Assembly: GCA_035285585.1 (NCBI GenBank)
Contig: JAYKGU010000213.1
Coordinates: 1-64,000 of the forward strand
Reading direction: 5' to 3'
Length of the DNA: 64,000 nucleotides
DNA from: JAYKGU01 sp035285585
GTDB lineage: Bacteria > Cyanobacteriota > Cyanobacteriia > CAKZMO01
Each line of letters opens with the position of its first letter. Positions within the stretch are counted from its first letter, which is position 1. The position numbers and the translations under genes were made by a program. The notes under the pieces were generated by a model. That model ran no database searches. It was not told the origin of the DNA and saw only the letters and a program-made list of their open reading frames with translations. Of the stretch, positions 17,054 to 25,222 are shown piece after piece.

Positions 17054-17587
17054 TTAACGTGCGATCGCCCCTGATGCTGCCGGAAAGCCGATTTCCAGTT
17101 CCACCCCGTAGGCCTGCCGCAGATCGCAGGTATCGTGGTCCACCAGGTTGGTATCGCTGAGTTCCAGATTATAGAAATCCACCCAATCCTGCTCGAAGTA
17201 GGGGCCAGCGTGCCAGGTGCCCACCGCCAGTTTGACGAAGCAGTCGCCGGGGATTTGGAAAGCGGCGATCGCCCCCAACTCCGGCTGGGAAGCATCTCCA
17301 GGGGGAGCCACCGCCAGCAGCCAGGGCTGCCCGCCCAGGGAACCCAAACACTGGGTACACTGCTGGTGACGGGTGATCCGGGTAAACCGCCGCCCCCGCT
17401 GGTGCAGCCGCATGATGTAGAAGCGGGGAGTGCCCCGACTCAGTTCGAGCTGGGCATCGGCCTCGTCGAATGGCTTACCGTCCTCGGAGGCAGCGATCAC
17501 CTGACCGTAAGGGCGAAAGCTATCCGGCGTAATCCACCGCGCCGGAAGCGAATGTAACTGCGACGGATAGAAGACAGAATCAGGCAT
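17054..17587 (-). CDS. allA: Ureidoglycolate lyase
   Basis: A 177-residue cupin-like protein of the AllA family. Features: ITPDSFRPYGQVI near the start, FTRITRHQQCTQCLGSLGG (active-site region), GDCFVKLAVGTWHAGPYF and the DF(Y)NLEL stretch. AllA splits ureidoglycolate into glyoxylate and urea, the last step after allantoin and allantoate breakdown. It is 33 bp from the radical SAM gene on the same strand. Together with the allantoinase at 8597-9517 it suggests use of purines as a nitrogen source. Confidence 0.87.
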   Translation of the reverse strand: MPDSVFYPSQLHSLPARWITPDSFRPYGQVIAASEDGKPFDEADAQLELSRGTPRFYIMRLHQRGRRFTRITRHQQCTQCLGSLGGQPWLLAVAPPGDASQPELGAIAAFQIPGDCFVKLAVGTWHAGPYFEQDWVDFYNLELSDTNLVDHDTCDLRQAYGVELEIGFPAASGAIAR

Positions 17588-17786
17588 GGAAAACCAATGA
17601 ATCAGCTAGGGCGCGGCGGTCTGACATACAAGAGCCGCTAAGGAACGAGAATTTCATAAAGCCCAGGTTTTGTAAGGCAGGTATCTTGCCTGCTCAAGGA
17701 CAGCCGAGACGGCTATCCCACATTATTAAATCCTGATTCCTAAGGAATAAGAATTGAATAAAGTGCAATTTCTCGGATAGGGGCTT

Positions 17787-17866
17787 GGCAATGCCAAGCC
17801 CTTACAGGCATTGCCAAGCCCTTACAGGCATTGCCAAGCCCCTACAGGCATTGCCAACCCCGTACA
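17787..17866. repeat. Four tandem copies of a 20-bp repeat
   Basis: Unit GGCATTGCCAAGCCCTTACA, four in phase; copy 1 has A for T at position 5 and copy 4 is the most diverged. The first copy forms a small hairpin CTTGGCA/TGCCAAG (17784-17798). It lies just beyond the stop of the NCS2 permease gene and may influence the mRNA 3' end. The adjacent 17588-17786 is otherwise featureless apart from a small inverted repeat near 17677-17694 (GCAGG/CCTGC). Confidence 0.85.
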
Positions 17867-17893
17867 GGCGCACAGATTATTTGATTCCCGTTC

Positions 17894-19312
17894 CTAAGCA
17901 ATACCAAGGGCCAACAAGACAAAGCGTAGCAGAAACACCGCCGCCAGAATCCAGATGGCGATACCGATTTCATGGGCTTTCCCCTGAAAAGCCTTGATGA
18001 GTGGATAGGCGATGAAGCCCACCGCCAGCCCCTCGGCAATGGAAAAGCTCAAGGGCATCACCAGGATGGTGAGAAACGAAGGAATCGACTCCGCCGGGTC
18101 GCTCCAGTTAATGCCCCGCACGTTCCCGGCCATCAGCACGCCGACGATCACCAGGGCAGCGGCGGTGGCAAATCCGGGAATGGCGGAGAACAGGGGAATG
18201 AAGAAAATCGCCAGGACGAACAGGGCAGCGGTGACGATCGCCGTAAAGCCCGATCGCCCCCCCTCGGCCACACCCGCCGCCGACTCAATATAGGTGGTGA
18301 CCGTGGAGGTGCCCAGCACGGCCCCAACGGTGGTACCAATCGCATCTGCCAACAGCGCCTGGTTGGCCCTGGGCAATTCCCCCCGCTCGTTGATCATGTT
18401 GGCCTGCACCCCCACCCCCGACAGGGTACCGATGGTGTCAAACAGGTCCACAAAGAGAAACACGAAGAGAATCGCCAGCAAATTCGCCAGGTTGGAGCCG
18501 CTGATCTGTCCCAGCCCTACAAAAGACTGGCCCAGCAGGTCAACGGGCAATTGGGGAATGGCCACGATGCCCTCCGGCGGCGGCGACACGCCCAGAATCC
18601 AGCCGAGGACGGCGGTGGCGAGAATGCCCCACAGCAGCGCGCCTTTGATGCGGCGGGCAATGAACGCTGAGGTAATGAGAATGCCAAACAGGGCCATCAG
18701 GGTTTCCGGACGGCCCAGCTCCCCCAGGGTGGTGCGGGTTACGTCATCGGAGAGGATAATGCCCGCCCCGCCAGTCTCCGGGTCGCCGGACAGGCCGATA
18801 TAGGCAATGAAAAAGCCAATCCCCACGGCGGTGGCATGTTTGAGGCAGTTGGGAATGGCGGTGATGATGGCGGAACGCAGGTTGGACAGGGTGAGCAGAA
18901 TAAAGACAATGCCCTCGACCATCACGACGCCCAGGGCCAAGCGCCAGTCCACCCCCAGCCCCAGGACGACGGAGAAGGCGAAGAAGGCGTTCAGCCCCAT
19001 GCCGGGAGCCAGGGCAAAGGGATAGTTAGCAGACAGGCCCATAACGACGGTGGCGATCGCCGCTGAGATGGCCGTGGCAATCACCAGTTCGCCAAACAGA
19101 TCACCGGATTCCTCCAGGAAGATGGCCGCCGACAGGATGCCGGGGTTGACCACCAGGATGTAGGCCATTGTAAAGAAGGTGGTAATCCCGGCGATAATCT
19201 CCGTGCGTAGGTTAGTGCCCAGCTCGGCAAATTTGAAATAGCGGGCGATCGCACCATCCTCCGAAGGCGGCGGCGGCGTGGGATTCGGTTCAAGCTGAAT
19301 CGATTCACTCAT
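17894..19312 (-). CDS. NCS2-family purine permease (AzgA-like)
   Basis: A 472-residue polytopic protein, about 12-14 helices. The sequence matches the AzgA branch of NCS2: FKFAELGTNLRTEIIAGITTFFTMAYI at the N-terminus (read in two parts), FALAPGMGLNAFFAF, the first half-helix, FVDLFDTIGTLSGVGVQA, and GTSTVTTYIESAAGVAEGGRSG. AzgA-type carriers take up hypoxanthine, guanine or adenine with protons. It would feed the allantoin pathway encoded by nearby genes. A two-Glu/Pro-rich N-terminal tail precedes the first helix. Confidence 0.9.
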   Translation of the reverse strand: MSESIQLEPNPTPPPPSEDGAIARYFKFAELGTNLRTEIIAGITTFFTMAYILVVNPGILSAAIFLEESGDLFGELVIATAISAAIATVVMGLSANYPFALAPGMGLNAFFAFSVVLGLGVDWRLALGVVMVEGIVFILLTLSNLRSAIITAIPNCLKHATAVGIGFFIAYIGLSGDPETGGAGIILSDDVTRTTLGELGRPETLMALFGILITSAFIARRIKGALLWGILATAVLGWILGVSPPPEGIVAIPQLPVDLLGQSFVGLGQISGSNLANLLAILFVFLFVDLFDTIGTLSGVGVQANMINERGELPRANQALLADAIGTTVGAVLGTSTVTTYIESAAGVAEGGRSGFTAIVTAALFVLAIFFIPLFSAIPGFATAAALVIVGVLMAGNVRGINWSDPAESIPSFLTILVMPLSFSIAEGLAVGFIAYPLIKAFQGKAHEIGIAIWILAAVFLLRFVLLALGIA

Positions 19313-19480
19313 AGACGTTCAACGGGTGCGGTAGGAAAGACGGGTTGGAAACAGGTATGCAAACAAGGACGAAATGTCAACACATCAACATTTCCTGAAT
19401 ATTACGGCAGCCTGTTATTCCTGATGTCCATCAGGCTACAGATTTCCGGCCCACTATTCGCTAACACTCCCCATCTGCGT

Positions 19481-19499
19481 CATCTGCGCCATCTGCGGA
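19481..19499. repeat. CATCTGCGCCATCTGCGGA dispersed repeat, copy 2
   Basis: Identical to 15377-15395. It lies in the divergent intergenic region between the NCS2 permease and fabG. Confidence 0.8.
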
Positions 19500-19574
19500 C
19501 CCACGACTCACGCCATTCCGATAGACGACCCGATTGGTACTAAGATCATTGAGCGTTAATGAGAGGTATTGAGT

Positions 19575-20339
19575 ATGGCAGCCCCTTCCGAAGCATCTTC
19601 TCCCCTGGCCGAACGGGTGGCCCTGGTCACCGGAGCCTCCCGTGGAATTGGTCGGGCCACGGCCCTGGCCCTGGCGACGGCAGGCGCAAATGTGGTGGTC
19701 AACTACGCCAGCTCCAGTCAGGCGGCGGATGAGGTGGTGGCCCAGATTCAGGAAATGGGGCAGGAGGCGATCGCCCTCCAGGCCGACGTGTCCCAGGCGG
19801 ATCAGGTGGAGGAATGCTTCAAAGCCGTGATGGACAAGTGGGGCCGGGTCGACGTGCTGGTCAACAATGCCGGTATTGCTCGCGACGGGCTGCTGATGCG
19901 GATGAAGCCCGAAGACTGGCAGGCCGTGATTGATTTGAATTTAACAGGAGTCTTCCTGTGCTCGCGGGCGGTGGCCAAAATTATGCTGAAGCAGAAGTCG
20001 GGCCGCATTGTCAACATTACGTCTGTGGTCGGGCAGATGGGCAACGCCGGACAGGCGAACTACAGCGCCGCTAAAGCGGGCGTCATTGGCCTCACTAAAT
20101 CCACCGCCAAAGAGCTGGCCAGTCGGGGCATTACCTGCAACGCCGTGGCCCCTGGCTTCATCACCACCGACATGACCCAGGACGTCAAAGCCGAGGACAT
20201 TTTGAAGCTCATTCCCCTGGCCCGCTACGGCACCCCCGATGAAGTGGCGGGGCTGGTGCGGTTCCTGGCGGCGGATCCGGCGGCTGCCTACATTACTGGG
20301 CAGACGTTTAACGTAGATGGCGGTATGGTGATGGCTTGA
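19575..20339 (+). CDS. fabG: 3-oxoacyl-[acyl-carrier-protein] reductase
   Basis: A 254-residue short-chain dehydrogenase. The cofactor loop is TGASRGIGRA; NNAG, the Ser of NITSVVGQMGNAGQ, and YSAAKAG (catalytic Tyr and Lys) are in place; the C-terminus VDGGMVMA is the usual FabG ending. It reduces 3-oxoacyl-ACP with NADPH in fatty-acid synthesis. The ATG at 19575 has AGAGG 7-8 nt upstream; a TTG two codons earlier is possible. The acyl chains it helps make are the starter substrates of the olefin synthase further along, although the genes are not linked in an operon. Confidence 0.92.
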   Translation: MAAPSEASSPLAERVALVTGASRGIGRATALALATAGANVVVNYASSSQAADEVVAQIQEMGQEAIALQADVSQADQVEECFKAVMDKWGRVDVLVNNAGIARDGLLMRMKPEDWQAVIDLNLTGVFLCSRAVAKIMLKQKSGRIVNITSVVGQMGNAGQANYSAAKAGVIGLTKSTAKELASRGITCNAVAPGFITTDMTQDVKAEDILKLIPLARYGTPDEVAGLVRFLAADPAAAYITGQTFNVDGGMVMA

Positions 20340-20385
20340 CGGTCTGCCGCCCACTAGCTCAGTTTTTGAACACAGACCATGGAGG

Positions 20386-20823
20386 TCAAACCCTGTAGAA
20401 TTCGCCCACGGAAGCGGCAATCGGGTAGTTCATTCGCGGCCAGTTTCGCCGCCGAAAGTAGAGCTGATCCAGCTCTTCCTGAACGGCACTTAAAAGGACA
20501 GACGGTTCCACGGGCTTACACAGAAAGCGATTGGCTCCCAGTCGGAGCGATCGCTCCTGGTGCTTACGGAAGGTGAGGGCCGACAACACAATCACAGGCA
20601 ACATGGTGGCGGTCCAACCTTCCCGCAGTTGCGCCAGCAGGGTAAATCCATCAACGTGGGGCATTTTCAGATCCATGATGACCAGGTCGGGCTGGAAGGC
20701 CGCCATCATGGTAAAAAAAGCCCGGCTGTCAGAAATCCCACATACGTCGTAGCCAAAGTTTCCCAGATAATCGCGGATCAGCAGGCAGTTGTTGACGTTG
20801 TCTTCGACTAGTAAAATGCGCAT
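20386..20823 (-). CDS. Single-domain response regulator
   Basis: A 145-residue protein that is one receiver domain plus a 25-residue aromatic/basic tail. The phospho-acceptor is Asp51 (VIMDLKMP), acidic pair Glu7-Asp8 (LLVEDN), Ser81 (VLSAL) and Lys103 (CKPVEPS). There is no output domain, so it probably acts by protein contact, like CheY/PatA-type regulators. Start at the ATG at 20823; a GTG three codons upstream is less likely. No histidine kinase is nearby. Confidence 0.88.
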   Translation of the reverse strand: MRILLVEDNVNNCLLIRDYLGNFGYDVCGISDSRAFFTMMAAFQPDLVIMDLKMPHVDGFTLLAQLREGWTATMLPVIVLSALTFRKHQERSLRLGANRFLCKPVEPSVLLSAVQEELDQLYFRRRNWPRMNYPIAASVGEFYRV

Positions 20824-21210
20824 TCTAACCACTTGAACAGGGATAAGCTCATACCCGAAGTAACCCAGGTACGGTAAACACTGAGACAGGCGCGGCAGAC
20901 TTGATGGATTGACTAGCTCAGTGGCTGACCTATCCCGTAAATCTACTTGTCGCCAGCTATGGCGAAGATCTTACTGGGGCCTCAGTGAGTTTACCGTGAT
21001 AGCCCCGCAAGTGGTCGGTGACAGATATCACAGGGAAGTCGTGAGGGGTGATGTCCTGATATGATACTCCGAAGGTTCTGTGCCGTCTGGCTTCAGAGTG
21101 GTTTGCCTGGAACGGATGGCATCTGAATTTCTAACCTCCGTTTTTCAATGCAGTTCTACTTACGTTAAACAAAAAATTCCATTGAAATTGGGGAATGGCG
21201 ATCGAAAGCG
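20824..21210. other. 387-bp divergent intergenic region
   Basis: Separates the response regulator from the tandem membrane-protein genes and must hold promoters for both. The only clear element is the MITE arm at 21130-21162. Nothing coding and no tRNA-like structure was seen. Confidence 0.5.
21130..21162 (+). mobile_element. Solo right arm of the palindromic MITE
   Basis: 33 nt beginning TCTAACCTCCG and ending CTACTTA, matching the right arm at 9631-9663 with a single T-to-C difference. The left arm and GC-rich core are missing, so it is a remnant or a solo end. It lies about 50 bp before the start of the first membrane-protein gene. Confidence 0.65.
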
Positions 21211-22929
21211 ATGATAGCGACCGCGAGTTCTAGCCACCGCAGCAAGGGACGGATTATGGTTTGGTTGGGGCTGAGCCTCGCCGTTACCTTGATTTATGCC
21301 CAGTTGGGCCTACAGCAGCCCCTGGGAAATACTTACGTAATTCACGACGATGTGCGATCGCACGTTTTCTGGATGCGCCGGTTTTTCGACCCTGATTTAT
21401 TTCCCAATGACTTGATTGCGGACTATTTCCAGTCCGTTGCACCTCACGGATACACCACGCTCTACCGGCTAGCTGCCGCTGTGGGCGTCGACCCGGTGAC
21501 GTTCAATAAAATATTGCCCCTGCCGCTGATGCTGCTAACAATGGGGTATGGATTTTTTCTGTGCCTGGAATTTCTGGCGGTGCCCCTGGCCGGTTTTCTC
21601 ACGGCGGTGTTCCTCAACCAGACCCTCTGGGCAGTGAACGATGTGGCTTCAGCTACCCCAAGGGCCTTCCTCTATCCGCTGCTGCTGGCGTTTTTGTACT
21701 ACGTGGCGCGGCGATCGCTCTTCCCCTGCCTCGTCACCATCCTGCTCCAGGGGCTGTTCTATCCCCAATGTCTATTTCTATCATCGGGGGTGCTGGTGCT
21801 GCGGCTGATCGAGGTCAAAAAAGGCCGGGTGGCCCTGTCCCGCAATCGGCAGGACTATTGGTTTTGCCTTGCCGGACTGGGGGCGGCGGCCCTGATGCTG
21901 GCCCCCTACGCCCTGAAAATTTCCGATTATGGGCCGGTGGCGACTGCGGCAGAAGCCCGCACCATGCCCACCTTTCAGCACACGGGACGTAAGGACTTTT
22001 TCCACATCAACCCCTGGAATTTCTGGTTTTGCAACGATCGCTCCGCCGTCCTGCCCCTGGAGTGGTGCCGCAACCCATTCCCAATCCACGGCTGGTTTGC
22101 CGTGGGTCTGGTACCCATCCTGATCTGGGGCCGGAGCCGATTGCCCCTGGTGCAGCGGCTTTCCCCCAATCTGGTGCTATTGCCCCAACTGCTGCTGGCC
22201 TCTTTGGGGATGTTTTTCATTGCCCACGCCCTGCTGTTTCGCCTGCATTTGCCCAACCGCTACAGCAAGCACAGTTTACGAATATTGATTGCCCTGGCGG
22301 GGGCGATCGCCCTGACCCTGGTGGTGGAAGCCCTCTGGTGCTGGGCCAAAGAGCGGGGACGCTGGCGCGTGGTCACCCAGGGGAGCATCGTCCTGGGCCT
22401 GACGGGCATCGCCCTGTCCTACCCCTGGTTGCTGGAGCAGTTTCCGGCACCGGACTACGTGGTGGCCGAACCGGCGGCGGTGTTTGAATTCTTCGCCGCC
22501 CAGCCCAAAGACATTCTGGTGGGGTCGCTGGCGGACCAGGCCAACAACGTTCCCAGCCTGTCCCAGCGGTCGATCCTGACCGCATCCGAAATCGCCAACC
22601 CCTACCACCTGGGCTATTTCCGCCAGATTGACGAGCGCACCAATGATTTAATGGCAGCCCAATATAGCTTTGACGGACGGGCTACCCGCGAGGTGATTGA
22701 GAAGTATGGCCTGGACTTTCTGTGGATTGAGCAGGGGGCGTTTAATCCTGACTACATCGAAAGCGATCGCTGGCTGCGGCAAATCCAGCCCCTCGCCGGA
22801 GAAACCATGACCCGTCTGGCGGCGGGCGATCGCCCCGCCCTTGCTCCCCTGCTGGATACCTGCACCGTCCTCAAAGCCGATCGCCACATCATCCTGGGAG
22901 CGCCCTGCCTCCTCCAATCCCTCCCCTAA
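21211..22929 (+). CDS. Polytopic membrane protein, possibly GT-C-type glycosyltransferase (copy 1)
   Basis: 572 residues with about 10-12 hydrophobic helices and a soluble C-terminal domain of about 150 residues. Right after the first helix comes YVIHDDVRSHVFWMRRFFDP, an acidic pair (DD) in the first extracytoplasmic loop, which is where GT-C lipid-linked-sugar transferases have their catalytic Asp. The C-terminal part (VPSLSQRSILTASEIANPYH) could be periplasmic. It is about 60% identical by eye to the next gene, only 21 bp downstream. An ATG at 21256 is an alternative start. Membrane nature is sure; enzyme class is inference. Confidence 0.65.
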   Translation: MIATASSSHRSKGRIMVWLGLSLAVTLIYAQLGLQQPLGNTYVIHDDVRSHVFWMRRFFDPDLFPNDLIADYFQSVAPHGYTTLYRLAAAVGVDPVTFNKILPLPLMLLTMGYGFFLCLEFLAVPLAGFLTAVFLNQTLWAVNDVASATPRAFLYPLLLAFLYYVARRSLFPCLVTILLQGLFYPQCLFLSSGVLVLRLIEVKKGRVALSRNRQDYWFCLAGLGAAALMLAPYALKISDYGPVATAAEARTMPTFQHTGRKDFFHINPWNFWFCNDRSAVLPLEWCRNPFPIHGWFAVGLVPILIWGRSRLPLVQRLSPNLVLLPQLLLASLGMFFIAHALLFRLHLPNRYSKHSLRILIALAGAIALTLVVEALWCWAKERGRWRVVTQGSIVLGLTGIALSYPWLLEQFPAPDYVVAEPAAVFEFFAAQPKDILVGSLADQANNVPSLSQRSILTASEIANPYHLGYFRQIDERTNDLMAAQYSFDGRATREVIEKYGLDFLWIEQGAFNPDYIESDRWLRQIQPLAGETMTRLAAGDRPALAPLLDTCTVLKADRHIILGAPCLLQSLP

Positions 22930-22950
22930 CCCCCTTTCCTCTCTTCCCCT

Positions 22951-24708
22951 ATGCTGCCGACTCGTCTGCAATCTATCCTCACTACCCCCGTAGGTAAGCT
23001 GCGCGATCGCCGCCTGCTGTTCTGGTTTGGTCTCAGCATCGCTGTGGCCCTGGTTTACACCTCAATGGGGCTACGGGAGGCGTTTAGCAGCCCCTACGTG
23101 ATTCACGACGATGTGCGATCGCACGTCTTCTGGATGCGGCGCTTCCTCGATCCGGGGCTGTTTCCCAATGACTTGATTGCCGACTATTTCCAGTCCGTGG
23201 CCCCAGCGGGATATACCGCCCTTTACCGGGGCATGGCGGCGCTGGGGATTGACCCGGTGACGTTCAACAAGTTCCTGCCCCTGCCCCTGGTGCTGATCAC
23301 CACGGTTTACTGCTTTGGGCTGTCAATGGAAATTTTCCCCGTCCCAGCGGCGGGGTTCATCGCCACCCTGCTGCTGAATCAGACCACCTGGAATACCCAC
23401 GACATCCCCTCGGGCACCCCCCGTGCCTTTATCTATCCGCTGTTTCTGGCGTTTTTGTACTACCTGGTGCGGCGATCGCTCCTCCCCTGCCTGGTGACCA
23501 TTGTGCTCCAGGGGCTGTTCTACCCTCAGACGGTATTTCTCTCCTGTGGCATGGTGGTGCTGCGGCTGGTGCGGTTTGAGCGGGGGCGGCTGCGGTGGTC
23601 GGGCGATCGCGCCGATTACATCTTCTGTGGGGCAACGCTGGCGGTGGCCCTGGCCATGATGCTGCCCTACGCCCTGAAAATCTCCGAGTATGGGCCGGTG
23701 CTAACCGTGGAGGAGGCCCGCGTCCTCCCCACCCTGGAGGGGGATGGGAGGAAGAATTTTTTCTTCGACGATCCATTTAAATTCTGGTTTTGCGGCGAGC
23801 GATCGGGGATGCTGCCCTACGACTGGTGTAAGTATGAGCGTCCGCCCCAGCTCTGGGCCAGTTTGCTGCTGCCGCTGCTGCTGTGGCGGCCCAAGCGCTT
23901 CCCCCGGCTCGGCAGCCTCACGCCCCATGTCGCCGTGCTGCCCCAAATCCTGGTGGCGTCACTGGGGATGTTTTTTCTGGCCCACGCCCTGCTGTTTCGC
24001 CTGCACCTGCCCAGCCGCTACACCAAGCACAGTATTCGCATGCTGGTGGCCCTGGCCGCTGGGATTGTCCTGGTGGCCCTGCTGGATGCGGCCCTGCGCT
24101 GGGCGGCGGCGCGATCGCCTGATACTTTTGGGGGGCGCACCCTACCGGCCCTGGGGGCAGTGGGCTTACTGGGAATTTACATCTTTGGCTACCCGCTGCT
24201 GATGGATCGCTATCCCAACCCCGACTATGTCCACGCCGAAGCGCCGCCCATGTACGAGTTTTTTGCCCAGCAGCCCCCCGATATTCTGATCGCCTCCCTG
24301 TCGGAGCAGGCCAACAATATTCCCAGTCTGTCGCGGCGATCGGTGCTCACCAGCTCCGAAATTGCCAATCCCTATCACATGGGCTACTACCGCCAGATTC
24401 AGGCCCGCACCTACGACCTGATGCGGGCGCAATACAGCCCAGACCTGGCGGAGGTGCAGGCATTTATTACCCAGTACGGCATAGATTTCTGGCTGGTAGA
24501 CAATGTCGCCTTTAGCCCCGATTATATTGAGCGCAACTCCTGGCTCCGGCAGATTGAACCCTATGCCTCTGAGGCCAAGCAAACCCTGCTCTCCGGGCAG
24601 AAGCCAGCCCTGGCGCAGCTAATGCGCTCCTGTCGGGCCTTCCGTACGGGGGGGCGAACGATTCTAGACGCCGCCTGTATTCTGGATGCGGAGGGTGCCC
24701 CAGGCTGA
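22951..24708 (+). CDS. Polytopic membrane protein, possibly GT-C-type glycosyltransferase (copy 2)
   Basis: 585 residues, tandem paralogue of the preceding gene with the same topology and the conserved IHDDVRSHVFWMRRFLDP loop, FNKFLPLPLVLI, FRLHLPSRYTKHS and IPSLSRRSVLTSSEIANPYH (read in parts). Conservation of the DD loop and of the soluble tail in both copies implies both work. No sugar-nucleotide or polyprenol gene is adjacent, so the substrate is not indicated. A hairpin at 24828-24850 may end the transcript. Confidence 0.65.
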   Translation: MLPTRLQSILTTPVGKLRDRRLLFWFGLSIAVALVYTSMGLREAFSSPYVIHDDVRSHVFWMRRFLDPGLFPNDLIADYFQSVAPAGYTALYRGMAALGIDPVTFNKFLPLPLVLITTVYCFGLSMEIFPVPAAGFIATLLLNQTTWNTHDIPSGTPRAFIYPLFLAFLYYLVRRSLLPCLVTIVLQGLFYPQTVFLSCGMVVLRLVRFERGRLRWSGDRADYIFCGATLAVALAMMLPYALKISEYGPVLTVEEARVLPTLEGDGRKNFFFDDPFKFWFCGERSGMLPYDWCKYERPPQLWASLLLPLLLWRPKRFPRLGSLTPHVAVLPQILVASLGMFFLAHALLFRLHLPSRYTKHSIRMLVALAAGIVLVALLDAALRWAAARSPDTFGGRTLPALGAVGLLGIYIFGYPLLMDRYPNPDYVHAEAPPMYEFFAQQPPDILIASLSEQANNIPSLSRRSVLTSSEIANPYHMGYYRQIQARTYDLMRAQYSPDLAEVQAFITQYGIDFWLVDNVAFSPDYIERNSWLRQIEPYASEAKQTLLSGQKPALAQLMRSCRAFRTGGRTILDAACILDAEGAPG

Positions 24709-25222
24709 TGGTTCCGGATGCGGTAGATGCCTCCTGAGAATCGCCCAAGCGTTTGCCCACATGCAGCGTCTCCTGGGTCAGTCCCTTCTTTTCCTGGCGT
24801 TTCCTGACGGGGGTTTGACCCTGGCCGCTCCCGTTTTAGAAACGGGGGAGTGTGTCAAAGTAATGTAAATAGGCAGATATTTCGCTAAGCTGACCCAACG
24901 CTTGAGTTTGTTCGGTCTATCGTTACCCTGCAAATTCCCTAGCTTGGCAATGGATACCGTGAGGATGGGAACGATTGAGACAACCGCAGGCTCAACAAAA
25001 CGCTTCATCATTCATGGGAAAATCGGGTGTTCAACCCGTTGGTCAGAGTGGGTATCTCAGTTCTAATGTGCCCCGTGTCCCTGATGGGGCTGTCATAATG
25101 AAGAATTGCCCTCTCAATGCAGGGTCACCCGTCAGAGTGACCATAAGGTCTGACCCCCAGTCTGGATGACGTCCTCGCAAGGAGAGCCTGCCGTTTCTCG
25201 ATCGTTATCGCCCTCAGGTACT
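24709..25222. other. 514-bp intergenic region ahead of the olefin synthase gene
   Basis: Holds a hairpin near its start (24828-24850) and then a run of short inverted repeats before the start codon: CGGGT/ACCCG near 25022-25038 and GGTCAC/GTGACC near 25125-25142, with a further GGTCTGACCC at 25147-25156 that could pair alternatively. It probably carries the promoter and a structured leader for the olefin operon. An in-frame ATG at 25166 lies within it. No gene was seen. Confidence 0.5.
24828..24850 (+). terminator. Hairpin after the tandem membrane-protein genes
   Basis: CTCCCGTTT pairs with AAACGGGGGAG around a TAG loop, with one bulged G. There is no T-run, so it is a weak terminator candidate. 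Confidence 0.35.
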
